This document shows positions 1 to 14,200 of a stretch of 64,000 bases of DNA, one piece after another. A model generated the notes under the pieces. It was not told the origin of the DNA and searched no databases. It was given only the letters and a program-made list of their open reading frames with translations. The first letter of the stretch is position 1. Each line of letters begins with the position of its first letter. This DNA is from Caprimulgus europaeus (lineage: Eukaryota > Chordata > Aves > Caprimulgiformes > Caprimulgidae), in assembly GCA_907165065.1 (NCBI GenBank), contig OU015523.1, positions 41,653,702 through 41,717,701 on the forward strand, written 5' to 3'. The position numbers and the translations under genes are program-made.

Positions 1-3000
1 ACCACCATGGACCAACATCCTTTCTGTCTTTTTCTTTCCAACACCTATCCAACATGTTTAATTTCTTCCACATGTCCTATAAACTTCCCCACTGTCACTC
101 ATCTCCTTTCACTTTCCTTAATTATACCCTATGGCTGGTTTGGATCTACACGTGTTGATTTGCCTTTCAGCAAGCAAAGCAGAACAGATAACTCTTTGAG
201 TTCACACTGGAGACACTGGATCTTTTTCATTTATCTAGCTGCCAGTTTGGGGAAAATTTGTAGGAATTTAATATGTTCGTGCTTTCTGTCTTTCTGACAA
301 ATGAGGTTGACATTTGGCAATGAGGTCAAAAGCTCTGTGTCTTGAACAAAAGGTGCAATCTCATTAATTTTCTCAAAAGATGCTTAAAGTATTAAGTTAG
401 CAGTAAATATACAGATAATAGGCAAATGTAAGGCATAGTTCAACTATCTTAATTTAGATTAAAATTGTTTTTACTAATATAGTTTAAATACTAATTGTAA
501 CTCATTGCCTTTTTATTATGCAAAAAGTTTATGTGCAAAAAGACAAACCCTTTGATATAAAAAGTAGGATGGGATTTTTGCTATGGAGAAATACTTAACT
601 TGATACTTTTCTGTACAAAATACACTGATTTTCTTGAAAAATATCTTCACAATGAGAAAATAATTTTTTTCTTACATTTGAAAAAAAAATTATTATTGAA
701 TTCACAGATACATATGTATCTCTCACAAATGTTGGCACTTGGGATAGAGCAGTCCTGTGCACTTTAAGAACAGCAGCAAATCTGTGGTTTTCAACACTAC
801 CATAATTTAACTCTTAAGTATTAGTGATACAAGTATGCCTAGTTAAAAGCAACTCTCATTCTTATTAAAAATATTTTATACTTGTCACCTATTCTGGTAT
901 CAGTAAAGGTGATTGGAAGAGCATTTTGCTGAGCTTGCTCTACGTTTTTTTTTCAACAGGTGTAGTGATGCAATGATCTTTTCACCAAATGGTTTAAACT
1001 ATCTTAATGTCTGTGAAGTGCGGTTACATCATCTGCATAATGGACTAATACGATGAGAAACGTAACGTATATCTCGTTGATGTTAGCTCATGAGGCAGAA
1101 GCTGAGTTTAGATGCAGTTAGGTGAAGTTAAACTAGTCGGGTAACTACAGCTGATGCATATGTCTGGCAGTCTTAAAATGTTTGTCAAGCATGTGCTTTC
1201 ATCAGAATCCTTTTGATAGTCGTCCTAAAGCTTGATATAAGGGCTGAGCTGGGGACCATATTTGAGTGTCTGGTGGCTAGTGTTGTAAAATGGAAAGTTT
1301 CTGACACATAATCACTTAGTATTAATCTAAATTCAATGTATGTGAAAACAATACTCTTCAACAGTATTTTAAAACAAAATTGTTTTGATCTTTTGTGCGT
1401 GTGCTTCTAACATCTGGATCTTTAGTGCAGAAGGACTAAATTGGGTTATAGCATAAGCTTTTAAGAACAGAGAGTAATATGAGCTGAGAAACCTATCCTT
1501 TTCTCAAAAAAAAAAAGGAACAGAACACACTCTCCTAGCACTGTACTCTCTGAAGATAGCTACAGACTCCTCAGCAGGGTTCTAGCATAGGGAGTGACGT
1601 ATAACCGTACTGAGCTGAGACACAATCCCTACTGAGTTTTAGTATGTTTGGTTACAGCTAGTTCTGATAGTGCTTCTAGAATAACCATAATGACCTCAGA
1701 GATAATTGATGTGTTACAGAAGTGCCACTGTTGTTATGAACTGGTGCAGATTGCTCAGAGATAACAACATGGGTAGGGATTGTAAGAGGGGCTCTCCTGG
1801 TCACATGCACGCCCTTAAGAAATTCTTCATGCAGTGTGGACGGTTTTCCAGAGTATCCAGGTTTTAATTTCTAGAGTTGTGGCAGTCTAGTTCCTCTGAC
1901 TGGCAGTGAACAGTGAGCTCCTAACTCCTCACTTCTAAAGTAATCCAGTGGTTTTGGAATTCTCACCACAGATTGGGTGAAGTCTTTAGCATGAAGCTAC
2001 TGATGTGCTTAATTGTTTCCCAAAATTGGCATATTAATTATAAGGTATTTTAGATAAGACACGTGCAAAATTGATGTGTTTCTTTGTTTCATACCTTTGC
2101 AACTGTTGCAGCAATGGAAAGTTTTGATACCTTCTGGTTGTTGATCTATCTCATTTTTACATTAGTGAAAACATTAGCGAAAGTTATGTTGCTGTTAGTG
2201 GGGAATTATGGTGAAAAATGTTGGTTTGTACAAGATTTAGTGGTTTCAGTGTCAAACCACGTAAACAAAGGTTTAGTTTGGGGCATAAATTATTTATACT
2301 ATGAAAACGTATATTTATAGACTCGTTGCAGTGCACTGCATTCCAAGGCCCAGTTTTTAGTGATGAATATGTGCTGATGTGTTTTGCTTATGTGTGCAAA
2401 TGCCTGTGTGCATTGTATTTTCATACCTGTGTATAATATTAGACTATGGAGAAATGTCCTATTTGTGCAGGAAAGTGTTTGTTTTAACAAAGTTAAGGTC
2501 AAAGAATTCTGCTCAAAGCATTCTTTGCCATGCATCTCAGTGAATAAAGCATTGTAATGTCTTTAAAATTTGCATTTACATGCATGTGTTTGATAGAGGA
2601 AAGGAATGGGTTAGATGGCACAGGCTGTTGGATTTTAAGCTCTGTTTTAGTACTATTTTTAACCAAAGTATGGTTCTGTATGCCTGGTGATGTATGTTTT
2701 TGTGTAACTCAGATATAACACTGTTTTATTATGTGAAAATTTGTTTTTCAGCTGTGTTCATGTATGTGCTTTCTCAGAATTTCTGTGAGGTGTAGATAGA
2801 AATAAACAACTACTTCATAATCTGTAAACAGAGGAACTTGCTAGGTCTGTCTCAGCATCTCAAAGGAGTTATTAAGGAAAAGCAGTAAAGGAAAGGAGAA
2901 ATCTGCCTTTGAGCCGGTGAGCTAGAGTTGGTGTTGTCAATACTTTCCTAGAACAATACATTTCTATCCCTAGAAAGTGCATATAAGCTTACATATTACA

Positions 3001-6000
3001 TAAACTCGCTTGTTTCAGGAAATACTGCTTTTGGATAGATTTTTAAATCAAGCAGGGCATGAGCCAAAAGTGGGCATTCCATAACTTCCTTCTCAACAGC
3101 GTGTGCGTTCAGACTCCATTTCTTCTGCTTGTGACCGAGAGCCTCAGACAGCCCGAGGAAAGAAGGTTCTCCTTGTTTAGCAAGAAAAAGCAGTCTGGAG
3201 CAGGGTTTTCAGACTTTCATTACAGCTGCAGAATAAAGATGAGAAATCAGTGTTCCAAGTAAGTGCTTTTACAGTCATGGCAGAGTAGACTCTGTAATGC
3301 TTTATGTGCTAAGGAGGAAGAAATGTCGGGAAAAGCTAGGAAGGTTAAGCATATTTCTCTTTTGGCTTTTCAGCAGAGACTCTACTTCCTGTACTGCATT
3401 ATACTGATCAGCTCTAGTATGCGCAGAACAATGCAGAATGTCAACTTAGATTGGTTTTTTTCCCCCTTTATTGTTTATACATTGGAAATTTTTCTTCATT
3501 TTCTTATAGACCACTGTAGGCTACGTATATTCTTTCAGATTAAATGTGCTATTGTGATTGGCATGCGTGAAGAAAATCTAACTCTGAATTTTGAATTTTC
3601 ATCGAAAATATGGGAAAAAATCGTTATGTTATTGTCCTCTGGGAAATAAGCTGCAGCATTTGAATAGTGCATAGAATTACATCTAAGATTGCCAGTGTAT
3701 GTGTGGGAGGAATGGCGTAGCTATGCTTTAGAAAAATGACTTAATTTGAGAGTATTTTGTATTGCTTTTTTAATATTTGAACTACCATGTTGCTATTTGC
3801 TTTTGACTGAGGATATTACCTATGGAAATGAGAATTTTCACCAGTTGATCAAAATATGCATTTAACTATCTAGTTTCCCAGTTTCTATGCTATTTTAACC
3901 CCCTCATGTATTTTCACGGGCCAATACATTTTTGTGTTGTAATGAAAAATGTATCTGCTGATAATGTGTATGACCTTGTGCCAAAAAAGAGTATTTACTC
4001 CTTTTATTTAATGCAGGAAGACAGGGAGTTTTTTGCTTTTCACTCACAGAATTCTGAAGCTGCTTTAGGTGGTGTTATGAAGAAGTCTTGCTGGTTTTGT
4101 CTCTCTACTTAAATAATCCATTAAATGCTATCGGATGTTTGGAGGGAAATATATTTTGAGATTGAAAACTGTAGATTTACTAAAAATAATATAAGCAGGG
4201 TTGTGAAAAGAAGGGTTGAGTGACTTAAGCCCCCACATTTTTTAACATTCTGAAATAATAATTTTAGAGTGTTGACCACTTTGTTACCCTTTTAAGAGCT
4301 TTGCAGCTGACTTCTGGTTTTAATATAATCTTATGGAAAAAACAATTTTAGGGAGATGTGAAAATTAGAACCCTAAAGAGCATTTTCTAAATGCAGATGT
4401 TTTAAAAATGTATTTCAGTGTTTCATACCACCTTATTTTTTTATAGATTTAAAATTTGAAGGGTAGTGGCTTATGTCTGATTTTTTTTAATGTGTTTGTG
4501 TCTTGTTTCTATTAAATTAGAATTAAAAGGACGGTTGCAAAGAAAAAAAATCAGCGCAGTCTTTATGTAAAGGCAACTTGCTCACGGAATCTCAGACTAG
4601 TTGGGGTTGGAAGGGACCACTGGAGGTCATCTTGTCTAGCCCCCACCAGCCCTTCTCAGCAGGGCAACCTGTAGCCTGTTGCCCAGGACACTCTCTCATG
4701 GTGGTTTTTGGCTTTTGTGTATTAGTTGTTTTGATCCTTAAAAGGAACACTGAAGGTGCTCATCTGGATTTGGTGCTGTCGCCCTCTACCATTTATCTCT
4801 GCTTACCTTCACTTGCCAACTTTTCCTTTTTGCTTGTTTCAGGCTGGTGAAAGAGGCCTTTTAGCTGTCCTGTGTAAAAGTTAATTTCTCTCCTTCTATT
4901 TGCAGAGCACTTATAATGTAATTATCTTTCTCAAGGGAAAGACCCTAGTATGTGTGGGAGATCCCTTTATTTTCAGATTAATATATGTTGCTTCAGTCAG
5001 CTGGGGAATGTTGCTTCATTTCTCACTTTCCCCCTCCCCCCAATTTATTGTTGTGTTATTCTGTTCATGTCTCACATTTGCAAATTCCAGCTGTCCTGTT
5101 CCATTTTTTTCCATTGATCTTTGGATTGAAGCTGAGCCATATGTCTTAGTTGGTCTCCTAAAGAAGGGTAACTTGCACAGTTGTACTGTCTGAGGATCCT
5201 AGTAACATTTGAACCTCTTGGCCAATTTCAAACAAGATAGAGAGGTAGTTTTTTCAAGTTGCTGTATATTTTATGAAAATGGGTGGCCCACTTAAAGGCA
5301 AGCCACCATTAAAGCTCTTAAACAGGAAAGACTGAAGTATGAGCTCAACTATTACTAAACATCAGAGAACTGGGGGTGGGAGGGGAGGAATTACAAGTGC
5401 TCTAGTGAAAGAAGAAGAAAAGCTAATATATTAATGTTTACCTTTTTATTTGATATCAGAAACCCAATTAGAAAGCAAAATCCTGTAAAGTCAGGCTTTA
5501 TGCTTCCTCTGCAGTTTGTTGCTTCTTTTTGGGGTTGTATGAGTTAATAAAGTAATGCTTTCCTTATCTGCTTTTGTGTAAGAATTGGCAACAACTAAGG
5601 AAAATACATGGTGGTAATTTTTCTTTCTGGTAGGCATGTGCTGTGTTCAGGAATAAGAAACTCACAATATGAAGCTTCAGAGCAGTTTGCATTTTCTCTG
5701 TCTTCAGTGACATTGGGGGGAGTGTGCTATCATGGACACTGTTGAGAAAGTGATTGGATTGTCAGCTTTTTTCTCTTGCTGCTGCTCTTACTTTCAGGAG
5801 TTTGAATTTTACTGTAAGGCCTAAATTATCCTAAACACTCCTGGCATTGACTCTTGTGCACAGAACCAGTCAGGCATCTACGGTGTGGGAGCAGTGCTCA
5901 TTCCATGAAGTGTGGCTGCAGACGCTCATTCACCATTTTTACATAGACAAACAGCATCTCCAGTTTTATTTTCCAGGATGTGTGCTGATGAACTAAGAAG

Positions 6001-7543
6001 AGGAGATTATTATCCGTTGATGGAGTCTAATAAAATACATTCCAGTTACAGTGGCAGCAGTCAGGACATGGTGCTGGAGGAAGTGGGAGTAACATGATAA
6101 CAGTTTTCTGAAGTTGTGAAACCTGGGCCAGCCTAGAGTCACTTCTGAGTCCCTATACTGCTGTGAAGTTCTGTAACCTTGAAAATCAGCAGGTTTTTTA
6201 AATGTGTTGGTGGTATTTAGCTTTTCATGTAGGTTACCACTAACAAAACATTATTCACTTTTATTGTTATAGGAAATTCAGAGTTAAATACACAAATAAG
6301 TGAGTGAATGTTGCAGTGTAATTTAAGGTGGGATAAGGTGAAACAAAGATGGTTCAACCAATTTTAGTAACTGATTAATGCCAAAAGGAGAAGGAAGATG
6401 TTACTCTCTTTCCCTGTTCCTGCTCAAGTGTGGTGTGTCCTGCCCTCTGCATCAAGCTGGTTCTTGTGCCATACCCCCTGCAGTGTCAAGTCGGATCACT
6501 GATGAGCAGAAAGCTCTCCGGTTTTGAGGCTTTTTGTGTGCTGGGGGGAGGTGGCATTTGTGTCATGTTCAAGCTGCCTTGTGCACCCTACCTAAACTCA
6601 AGGAAGTTGACCAAGATTTTAAGAAACTGTTGGATTTTGAACAGGTTTTTTATATAGATTTTTATTTAATATTTATCTTCCTTAACTTTAACAGGGTAGG
6701 ATCCTGCTAGTCTTTAATTTTTTTTGCTTATTTACAGTTTGACTGTAGCTCGCACGTAAGTAGCACTGCATCTGCAAATGTTCAAATGCTTAAAAAGCAA
6801 TTAAGCTTCACTAAACCCAAAATATTATTTATTATGACTTAATCCTGTCAGTGCTTTCTATTGCCTTAGTATTTTGCTTTTTATAAATCTCATCACCTCA
6901 TTAATCCTTGTAGTAAGAAACAGGGAGGAGGGAAAGGGACTGTGTTGTTACAAGAGAGGTGAAACACACAAACTTAAATAGTATCTTTGAAAATGTTCAG
7001 TTTCCTAGAAATAACTTTTGAGTAAATTGATGTATATTTTTAAAGAGACTAAAATAATTTTAGGTTATACCTTGTGCTGGAGTTTGTTTCTGAAGTTAAG
7101 GAAGTTTGGCTTCCTTTCTGAAACTTTGATATTCAAGAGTGGGTGTTTTATTGCTCCCCTGAGATAAATTCTTTAGAAAGATTGAAATGAGGAGAAGAAG
7201 AAAACCATAACAACGTTTTTAGCATTGTGTGTTCTTATCTGACCACTAAGGAGCTTGGAGTGAGGAATCACTTTGTCAGTTTCGTATAGTTGTTCTTGTT
7301 CATTACCCTTCCTTTAAAATGAGAATGTTTTGGGCGGGGGGAGAAATATTTAAAGTTTGTGTTTTAAGTTACTTCTTAAATTGATTTTTCAGCTCAAGAG
7401 AAAACAAAAAGACTGGAGACTTTTCAGTCTTAATACAGGCAATATCTCAGTTAGGATTTATCTGGTCAGGAAGAGCTTGTGGCATGTTATTAGAAATAAC
7501 AATTTATTTTTATTTTTATTTATTTATTTTTTCTTCCCCCCAG
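1..7543 (+). other. KLHL15: probable KLHL15 5' intron (no coding exon)
   Basis: AT-rich DNA with frequent stops in all frames, no CpG island and no recognisable exon, ending at a strong acceptor (pyrimidine-rich tract then CAG at 7541-7543). KLHL15 in vertebrates is known to have one or more non-coding 5' exons, and no GC-rich promoter is visible here. I therefore infer that this stretch is intronic and that the promoter lies to the left of the window. The only repeat I recognise is a short CR1 scrap near 4.6 kb. Open frames of 60-130 codons here (for example 3263-3649) have no family resemblance and look like chance. Confidence 0.6.
4581..4715 (-). mobile_element. CR1 LINE fragment (old, 3' end)
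   Basis: Reads CACGGAATCTCAGACTAG, then GGTTGGAAGGGACCACTGGA, GGTCATCTTGTCTAGCCCCC and GTTGCCCAGGACA. This is the reverse complement of the 3' untranslated end of an avian CR1 LINE. The copy is therefore on the minus strand and severely 5'-truncated. It has diverged a good deal from the usual form (GTCTAGCCCC for GTCCAACCCC), so it is probably old. The right boundary is uncertain. Confidence 0.75.
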
Positions 7544-7550
7544 GTGATTC

Positions 7551-8255
7551 ATGGCAGGGGACGTGGAAGGGTTTAGCTCCTCCATCCATGACACCAGTGT
7601 CTCTGCTGGATTCAGAGCACTGTATGAGGAGGGATTGCTTCTTGATGTCACACTTGTCATTGAAGACCACCAGTTTCAGGCCCATAAAGCACTCCTTGCC
7701 ACCCAGAGTGATTACTTCAGGATTATGTTCACAGCTGACATGCGAGAACGAGATCAGGACAAAATCCATTTGAAAGGTCTGACAGCTACAGGCTTCAGTC
7801 ATGTCCTCCAATTCATGTACTATGGAACTATTGAACTGAGTATGAACACTGTTCATGAAATCCTTCAGGCTGCCATGTATGTCCAGCTTATTGAGGTGGT
7901 AAAATTTTGCTGCTCTTTTCTCTTAGCTAAAATCTGCTTAGAAAACTGTGCAGAAATTATGAGACTTCTGGATGATTTTGGTGTAAACATTGAAGGAGTC
8001 AGGGAAAAATTGGACTCCTTTCTGCTAGAGAATTTTGTGCCACTCATGTCCAGACCTGACTTCCTTTCATATCTGAGCTTTGAGAAGCTCATGTCTTACT
8101 TGGATAATGATCATCTGAGCAGGTTTCCAGAGATAGAGCTGTATGAAGCTGTTCAGGCCTGGCTGCGCCATGATAGAAGACGCTGGAGGCATACGGACAC
8201 CATCATTCAGAACATCAGGTTTTGTTTGATGACACCATCTAGTGTTTTTGAGAAG
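7551..8255 (+). CDS. KLHL15: KLHL15 coding exon 1 of 2: BTB and BACK domains (residues 1-235)
   Basis: KLHL15 is the substrate adaptor of a cullin-3 RING ubiquitin ligase. Known substrates of the mammalian protein include the PP2A regulatory subunit B'beta (PPP2R5B), CtIP (RBBP8) and doublecortin. This exon starts seven bases after the acceptor (CAG at 7541-7543) with ATG in ATTCATGG. It encodes a BTB domain at about residues 31-98 (LDVTLVIEDHQFQAHKALLA) and a BACK domain at about 133-235, including the 3-box region that helps bind CUL3. It ends at GAGAAG before GTTGGT, a serviceable but not ideal donor, in phase 0. Reading on into the intron adds only seven codons before a stop at 8277-8279. 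The human protein continues with VKTSE at this point, exactly what the next exon supplies. Confidence 0.96.
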
Positions 8256-11200
8256 GTTGGTGCATTTGAAAAGCAATAGACAAGGTTCATCGTTTAGCTA
8301 GGGCAGCATGCCATTACATAGTTAAAATTTACCTAAATTAACTCCCATATTTTATCTAAATTTACCTCCCAGTCATGTTAGGAGGAACAGAAAGATAGCA
8401 TTTATTTTTCTAATAAACCCGTAGAAGACAAACATCTAAAAGTATTGTCGCCTGATTATTAGACAATAGTATGTACAGTGGCTGGAGAACAGGTAGGTTT
8501 GCAATACACATTTTTAAGTTGACTTCATACAGAAATGACATTTTAAAATAAGGTCGCGTATATCAAGTTCTATTTCGATCGTTCTTACTGTTTTCTACAA
8601 ATTGCTTCTTACTTCCCAGAGATTTTATAGCTGCATACAGTGTGTAGGACGTATGTCATGATAATTGTTATCAATATAATCAAAACATAGTGACTGTAGA
8701 TTTTACGTGTTCTAAGTACAGATTATTTTTTGTTGTTGTTTACAAATGGAAACCGGCATCTGCTGTTAAATCTGCAGGGTGGTGGTTGTTGTTGTTGTAT
8801 CTTCAGTGCTTGTGCTGTTACATAGCAGTTGGAAGTAAGCCCTGATCCTGCAAAGTTAAATTTGGTTCTACACAGGGCATGCAAAACAATTAAAATTATT
8901 GAAGGTGTGAAGTGTAATTATTTGCTTTAAATATCAGAGGAATCTTTGTAACAGATGATCTAAAATTCAACTTTGATCATTGTATGTATTAAGAGGTTAA
9001 AAGATAATTTGCTTTTTCTGCTGTTCTGTTGGAGAACAGACAAAAAATGTTTTCTAGTTCCTGAGAATATCTGAGTATTTGTCAAGAGTAAAGAATTACG
9101 AAACTTTGTAAGCAGCTATCTTGCAGGTTAGTAATGGTAAGGGTATTCAGGTTAGGAATTACTTAAACCGTGCTGTTTTGTTTTAACAATGTTAATTTTG
9201 TGTGATACGATACAACTTTAACATATGTATTTTTCATCTCTCAGTGAATTAATGGGATTTAAGACCCTGTGTTTTTGTTTGGGCTTCTTACAAATTAATT
9301 TCCCGTATATTTTTACTTTGGTGTCTAATGAATATACAGATAAGGTTATATTGTTATTAGTGGTTTTAAGGGCTACTGGATCATTTAAGCAGTAATGCTT
9401 ACACTTACTTGTATTTTAAATTATAAAAGCTATTAATTACTTGTGAGTGATGACTTTTTATGGTTTGGAATTTTTTTGTGTGTGTGAGTTGAGTAGAGGA
9501 AGTAATAATACATAAAATATATTTATGATCCTATATCAGCCTATAGAAAAAAACCAAAATAAATGCCTAAATATATTTTAGAACAGTAATGTAATGCTTA
9601 TATTGGGTTAAAACATTTAGTGAGAGCTGAACTCTACAAGATACTGTGTAGTGTCTTGTTTTTAATAAGGCATTTACCTTATTCCATCATTTAAGCCCTT
9701 CAGTAGGAAAACTGATAGGATTCACAGAGTATTCTTAAGATCAATCTAATAGGATAAAGCTCATGTGCAAGAGTCTGCTTCAGCTCTCTGAGTTGTTAGG
9801 ATACAAGTTTAAGCATCAAGCTGTCTTTGGTTAAATTTCTGTAAGCGCAAGTGAAAGGTATATGTTGATCTTCAGCATTACATTTAGGTATAACTTCTGG
9901 AGCTGGTTTGGTATCAGTGGTATAAATCCTGCATACTGTGCTTCTCATATTTTATCTTGACAGCTACCAAATGGCCAGGTAGGTACACCTTGAGGAGAGT
10001 CGTTTTCGGCATCACAGTTTACATACCCATGCGTAAAAGCTTGGTTTGTGAATGCCCTTTCCATTAATTGTCTGCGTGAGCAGAGAGGAGCCAGTGCGGA
10101 TTCTGGAGTGGGACAGCTCAGGAGAGGGAAGCACAGCTAAGTAAGTGTGTCACTTGATGCTGCAGCGAGGAATGTAGTTGGTTTTTGCCATGACTAGAGA
10201 GCATTGAGTAATCTAGCATGAGAAGTGACAAAGGACAACTGCAGTTGGAGCCAACATCAAAATATAGACCACACTCTTTTTTTAAAAAATTTTTTTTAAA
10301 TAAAATAGCAGGTCTGTTAACTCTTCTGGAAGTAACCTGAGGAGAACTGTCTTCTGTGTGTAGAAGGGGGAAAATATTGGAAAAACTGCTTTTTTTTGGA
10401 GATCCACAAACAGAATTCACCCTTTTCCTGAAGCTAGCACATACTAAAAGCCCGTGTGAATGTACCAAATCAATCTGAAGGTTGACTCGTACAGTTCAGC
10501 GAACTGTGTTCGCTATACGCTAGCTGGCTTGTCATATGTACTCTTATGTAATCTTTCTAATACACATTTCTGAGATGCCTGTCATTGTAGTATATAAATA
10601 ACTTATATAACTCAACTTTGCAAGTCACAATAAGGATACTTTTGGCCTCTTAAGCCATTCTATTTCTTAGATCATTTTTTGGAAGATATTTACAATCTCA
10701 GTGGGATGCCTTGTCCTTTTAAAAAGGAATTGATGAGCAATTCTAGATTTATACCTTGAGGCTGATGTGTGTTTGGAGTGAAGGTGCAGCCTGTTTACTC
10801 ATTCTAAACTCTCCTGAAGAACTGCTTCTGAAGTATGAATAGATACTCCTCTTGTTCATCAGCCCTTAAAACAGATGCAATTATATGAGGGAAAATGGAA
10901 AGATAAATTAATTAAGGATTTGGGGAATAGTTAGGAAATAAAGGCAAGTGTATGGGGAGAAACACTAGCTCCACTATCCATGTTACACTTTCCTTTATTT
11001 GGAACATATCCATGCTCTGTAGGCCTTAAGGAAGGTTGGAGATAAAAGTTAGAGGGCATTTCTCCTAGATCATTGAGTTCATCTCTGTGTTATTGTAGGC
11101 AACCATGTCTTGATTTCCCTTCATATACTGTTTAAGCTCCATTTAGTTTCTGTGTACTGCTTAGAGGTAAGTGTTGTTTCAAAGCCTCTGCCCTCTAAAA

Positions 11201-14200
11201 TGGAAAGAGTTGTTTGTTTGGTTTTTTTTATATCCAGTCTGTAGGGTTAGTTATGACTCTCCCATGCTGATTTATAAATTCACAGCTTAAATCAGAAACT
11301 TACTAATCACTATGTGCATCAGCTTCTGCTTTAGAGGTAGGATGAATAGCACATTATCTTTGTGTGTGCTTTCCTGTGTCAATAAAATAGTAACTTTTAA
11401 GATGATGTCATTTTAATTTTATGTCATTGTGACTTTACCTTTGATAAATGTGTTGAATTTCTCTCTTTTTTTTTTCTCATTTACCTCCATATCAAGTAAT
11501 TCATATGTGTCTACATCTATGACTTTGTATGCTGAAGCTTAGAATAAGAAGTGTCTAGTGGATGAAGTTAGTGAGCCCCTCTTAAAATAAGTTATATTTT
11601 TATGTCTAAAGGTTACTGCTGACTTGGATAGGTTTACTTGCAGTATTTATTATGTGCTGGACATCACATACAGATTGTTTGCTCCACTCTGATTTGAGAG
11701 ATTAGATTTGAGTGACATTCCAGCTTGATTGTGATAGTTTTTCTTGCCAGTTTCTAAAAAGGAGCAGCAAAATACTGAATTTGAGGGCTTGTCCTCTTGT
11801 CTTTTTATGCTTACGCTGAAAAACAGTAAAGTGATTTGTAGCACTTGCAGAGTGACCCTGCAAAGCCCTACACTGGTACCAACCAGTTTTCATACTGGCC
11901 ATGGGATGTAACTAGTAAGGACCCATGCTAGAAAAAGGAAAAGTTAAGTACATCAGCTTGTCCAGTGCTATGTACACTGATGACAGGTTGCAAAGTAATT
12001 TTGCTTGCTGCTGTTTTAGAGATATATATGTGACTTTTTCCGTTTGACTGAATTTTGATTCAGAATAAATGTGTTAACATGTTGATAGTGTTTGTTGATG
12101 GGCTTATAATTGTGCTTAGAATGTGGCCAGAGATGTGAAAATTATAAGAATCCTAGTTAGTAGGATGGATGGATCTTTAGTTTTGATTCAGCTTAACCTC
12201 TAGTAAAATATAAATTTTTTGCAAGTAAAAGGAAGAATTTGCTTTCTAGGAGCCATAATACAGATGCCATCATTATTTATTGAAAAAGTGTAACATAGCT
12301 TATGTATTCCTAGTAGTTGAGTTCGAGTTGCATCACTTACACATTCAGAATTTGACAGTTTCAGAAAACTTATGTACACACAATTTTATAACCTTTGAAA
12401 TAGTTACTTGCTTATATGGCTAGAGATGACAGTCGCATTATGAGCCATCCAGATTTTTCTGTGGTTTTTTACCAGAAGGAATCAAGCTGTTATCTACCCC
12501 ATATAATGACATGTTAAGATTTAGTTACTAGGTGTACAAGTAATAGATGTTTAGTTTGGGCACTTCAAAAGTAGCCCTTCTTTATGGTTTTGAAAGCTTT
12601 TTCCTAAAAGCTCAAGGAGCAAATATACAAATAGATCAATAGCTGGAAATGGTTGTATGGGGTGCGAGGAAAGAGCTATATACTGAAGTCAGACTTTTGT
12701 TACAGAACGTTTACCTTGCATTTAATTGGTCTTCCTGCAGCTTATTAATTTGCTGAATTGTTTTAATGGGGTGGGGGGAAGATGGTGAACATAACATAGG
12801 ATACATCTGGTCTTTTGTGGGGATCACTTTTCCGATTAGAATCCAATAGCTGACATTTTTTACTTTACTTTTTCATAGAATATAGATGGAAAATTCTGCA
12901 ACATGTGTAAGTGATGCAACTAGAAAGCATGCATTGCAATACAGTGGAAAAATTTGCAATCGTTAATAGCTGCATCCATTTGAAAAGCCAGTGGTTTTTA
13001 CTGAGTGTTTCACTGATTCAAAATGAAGAGTTCCAGTTCACTATGGCTGGAGGGATTTTGGTGATTTTGATGAAGTCTTGATGTTTTTTGTATTGACTGC
13101 CTAGGAGGTGAGTAGAGAGGTGGATGTTTTTAATTATTTTGTTAGTCTTCTTTTTTTTAATGGAATAACACATTTGATTTTGTTTATGTGGTTCCCTGTC
13201 TCTGTAGCTAAAAGTCCAACTGTGAACCACTGTAGCTGGCAGATGATGCGATGAGACAGTTTTGTTAGAGCTCTTTGGGGAGCTTTTACATTAGCACTGT
13301 GTCCCAGCAGAACTTCTGTAAGAAGATTTTGTCCAGAACACTGTAAAGAAAGAATTGTAAAGAATGTAAAAAAAATCACATAAACGAAGCACTTGGATTA
13401 AATTCCTTTTTTACAATAAGACTGGGGTTGGTAAGGAAGTCCAACTTAAACTTTCTCTGAGATTCTTCAGCAAGATAAAATAATAGGTTTTCTTTAAACT
13501 TTTAAAATGCTTTGAAGCATTGATATTGTTTTATCAATTCAAAGCTGATGATGTACACTTAGGAATGCACATTTGTTTTACTTCAGGGTTCATCAAGGTT
13601 AGTGTACATTTCCATGTTGTGAATGTTTTGCAGAAACTTGTGATTGTTTTCTCGTATTTGAGTGTGTTGGTAATTAGGTGCCTGCTCCTTCTAGAGCTTC
13701 TCCATTTGAACTTAACATCTGTTGATAAGCGCTTAGGTATTTTTTGATCAGCTACTTACTGCTACCTAGGGGCAACAGCAGAAGCCTGCTTTTGAATGCT
13801 GAGGGATTTCCTTCAGCGTGTTTTGGATGTCAGATAGCAGTTCCCACAAAAGGCTCGCTGAAGGCCACGTTCTTAAATCTGCCGAAACTAAAATATATGC
13901 ACAACTTACGTGTTTTAATAGCTAAAGACTTAAATTTTAGTGCTTCTCTCTTTAGATTATACACACAAGTAATTAAAAGTATGGTAAAATTATTCAGAAG
14001 TGTAGATGTTTGCAGGGTTTTTCTTACTATGAGCTGAATAGGACTTTCAGATAATTCTGGAAGATTTCACCCAGACAGCGTGTGAATGTGAAAGTGGGCA
14101 AACAGAACTACATTTGCTTTGTCTCAATTGGCATCAAGCAAGCGAGAGCAGTCTGTGCTTTCATATAGGCCCATCCTAACCTTCATCTTAGACCATCATT

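Noticed and set aside
3263-3649. 128-codon + frame in the KLHL15 5' intron
   Set aside because: No domain, no splice pattern, mixed hydrophobic composition typical of translated AT-rich intron. Chance frames of this size are expected in 64 kb.
7524-7856. 110-codon minus-strand frame overlapping KLHL15 exon 1
   Set aside because: It is the antisense shadow of the BTB exon, with no family match. The same applies to antisense and offset frames over 17114-18223.
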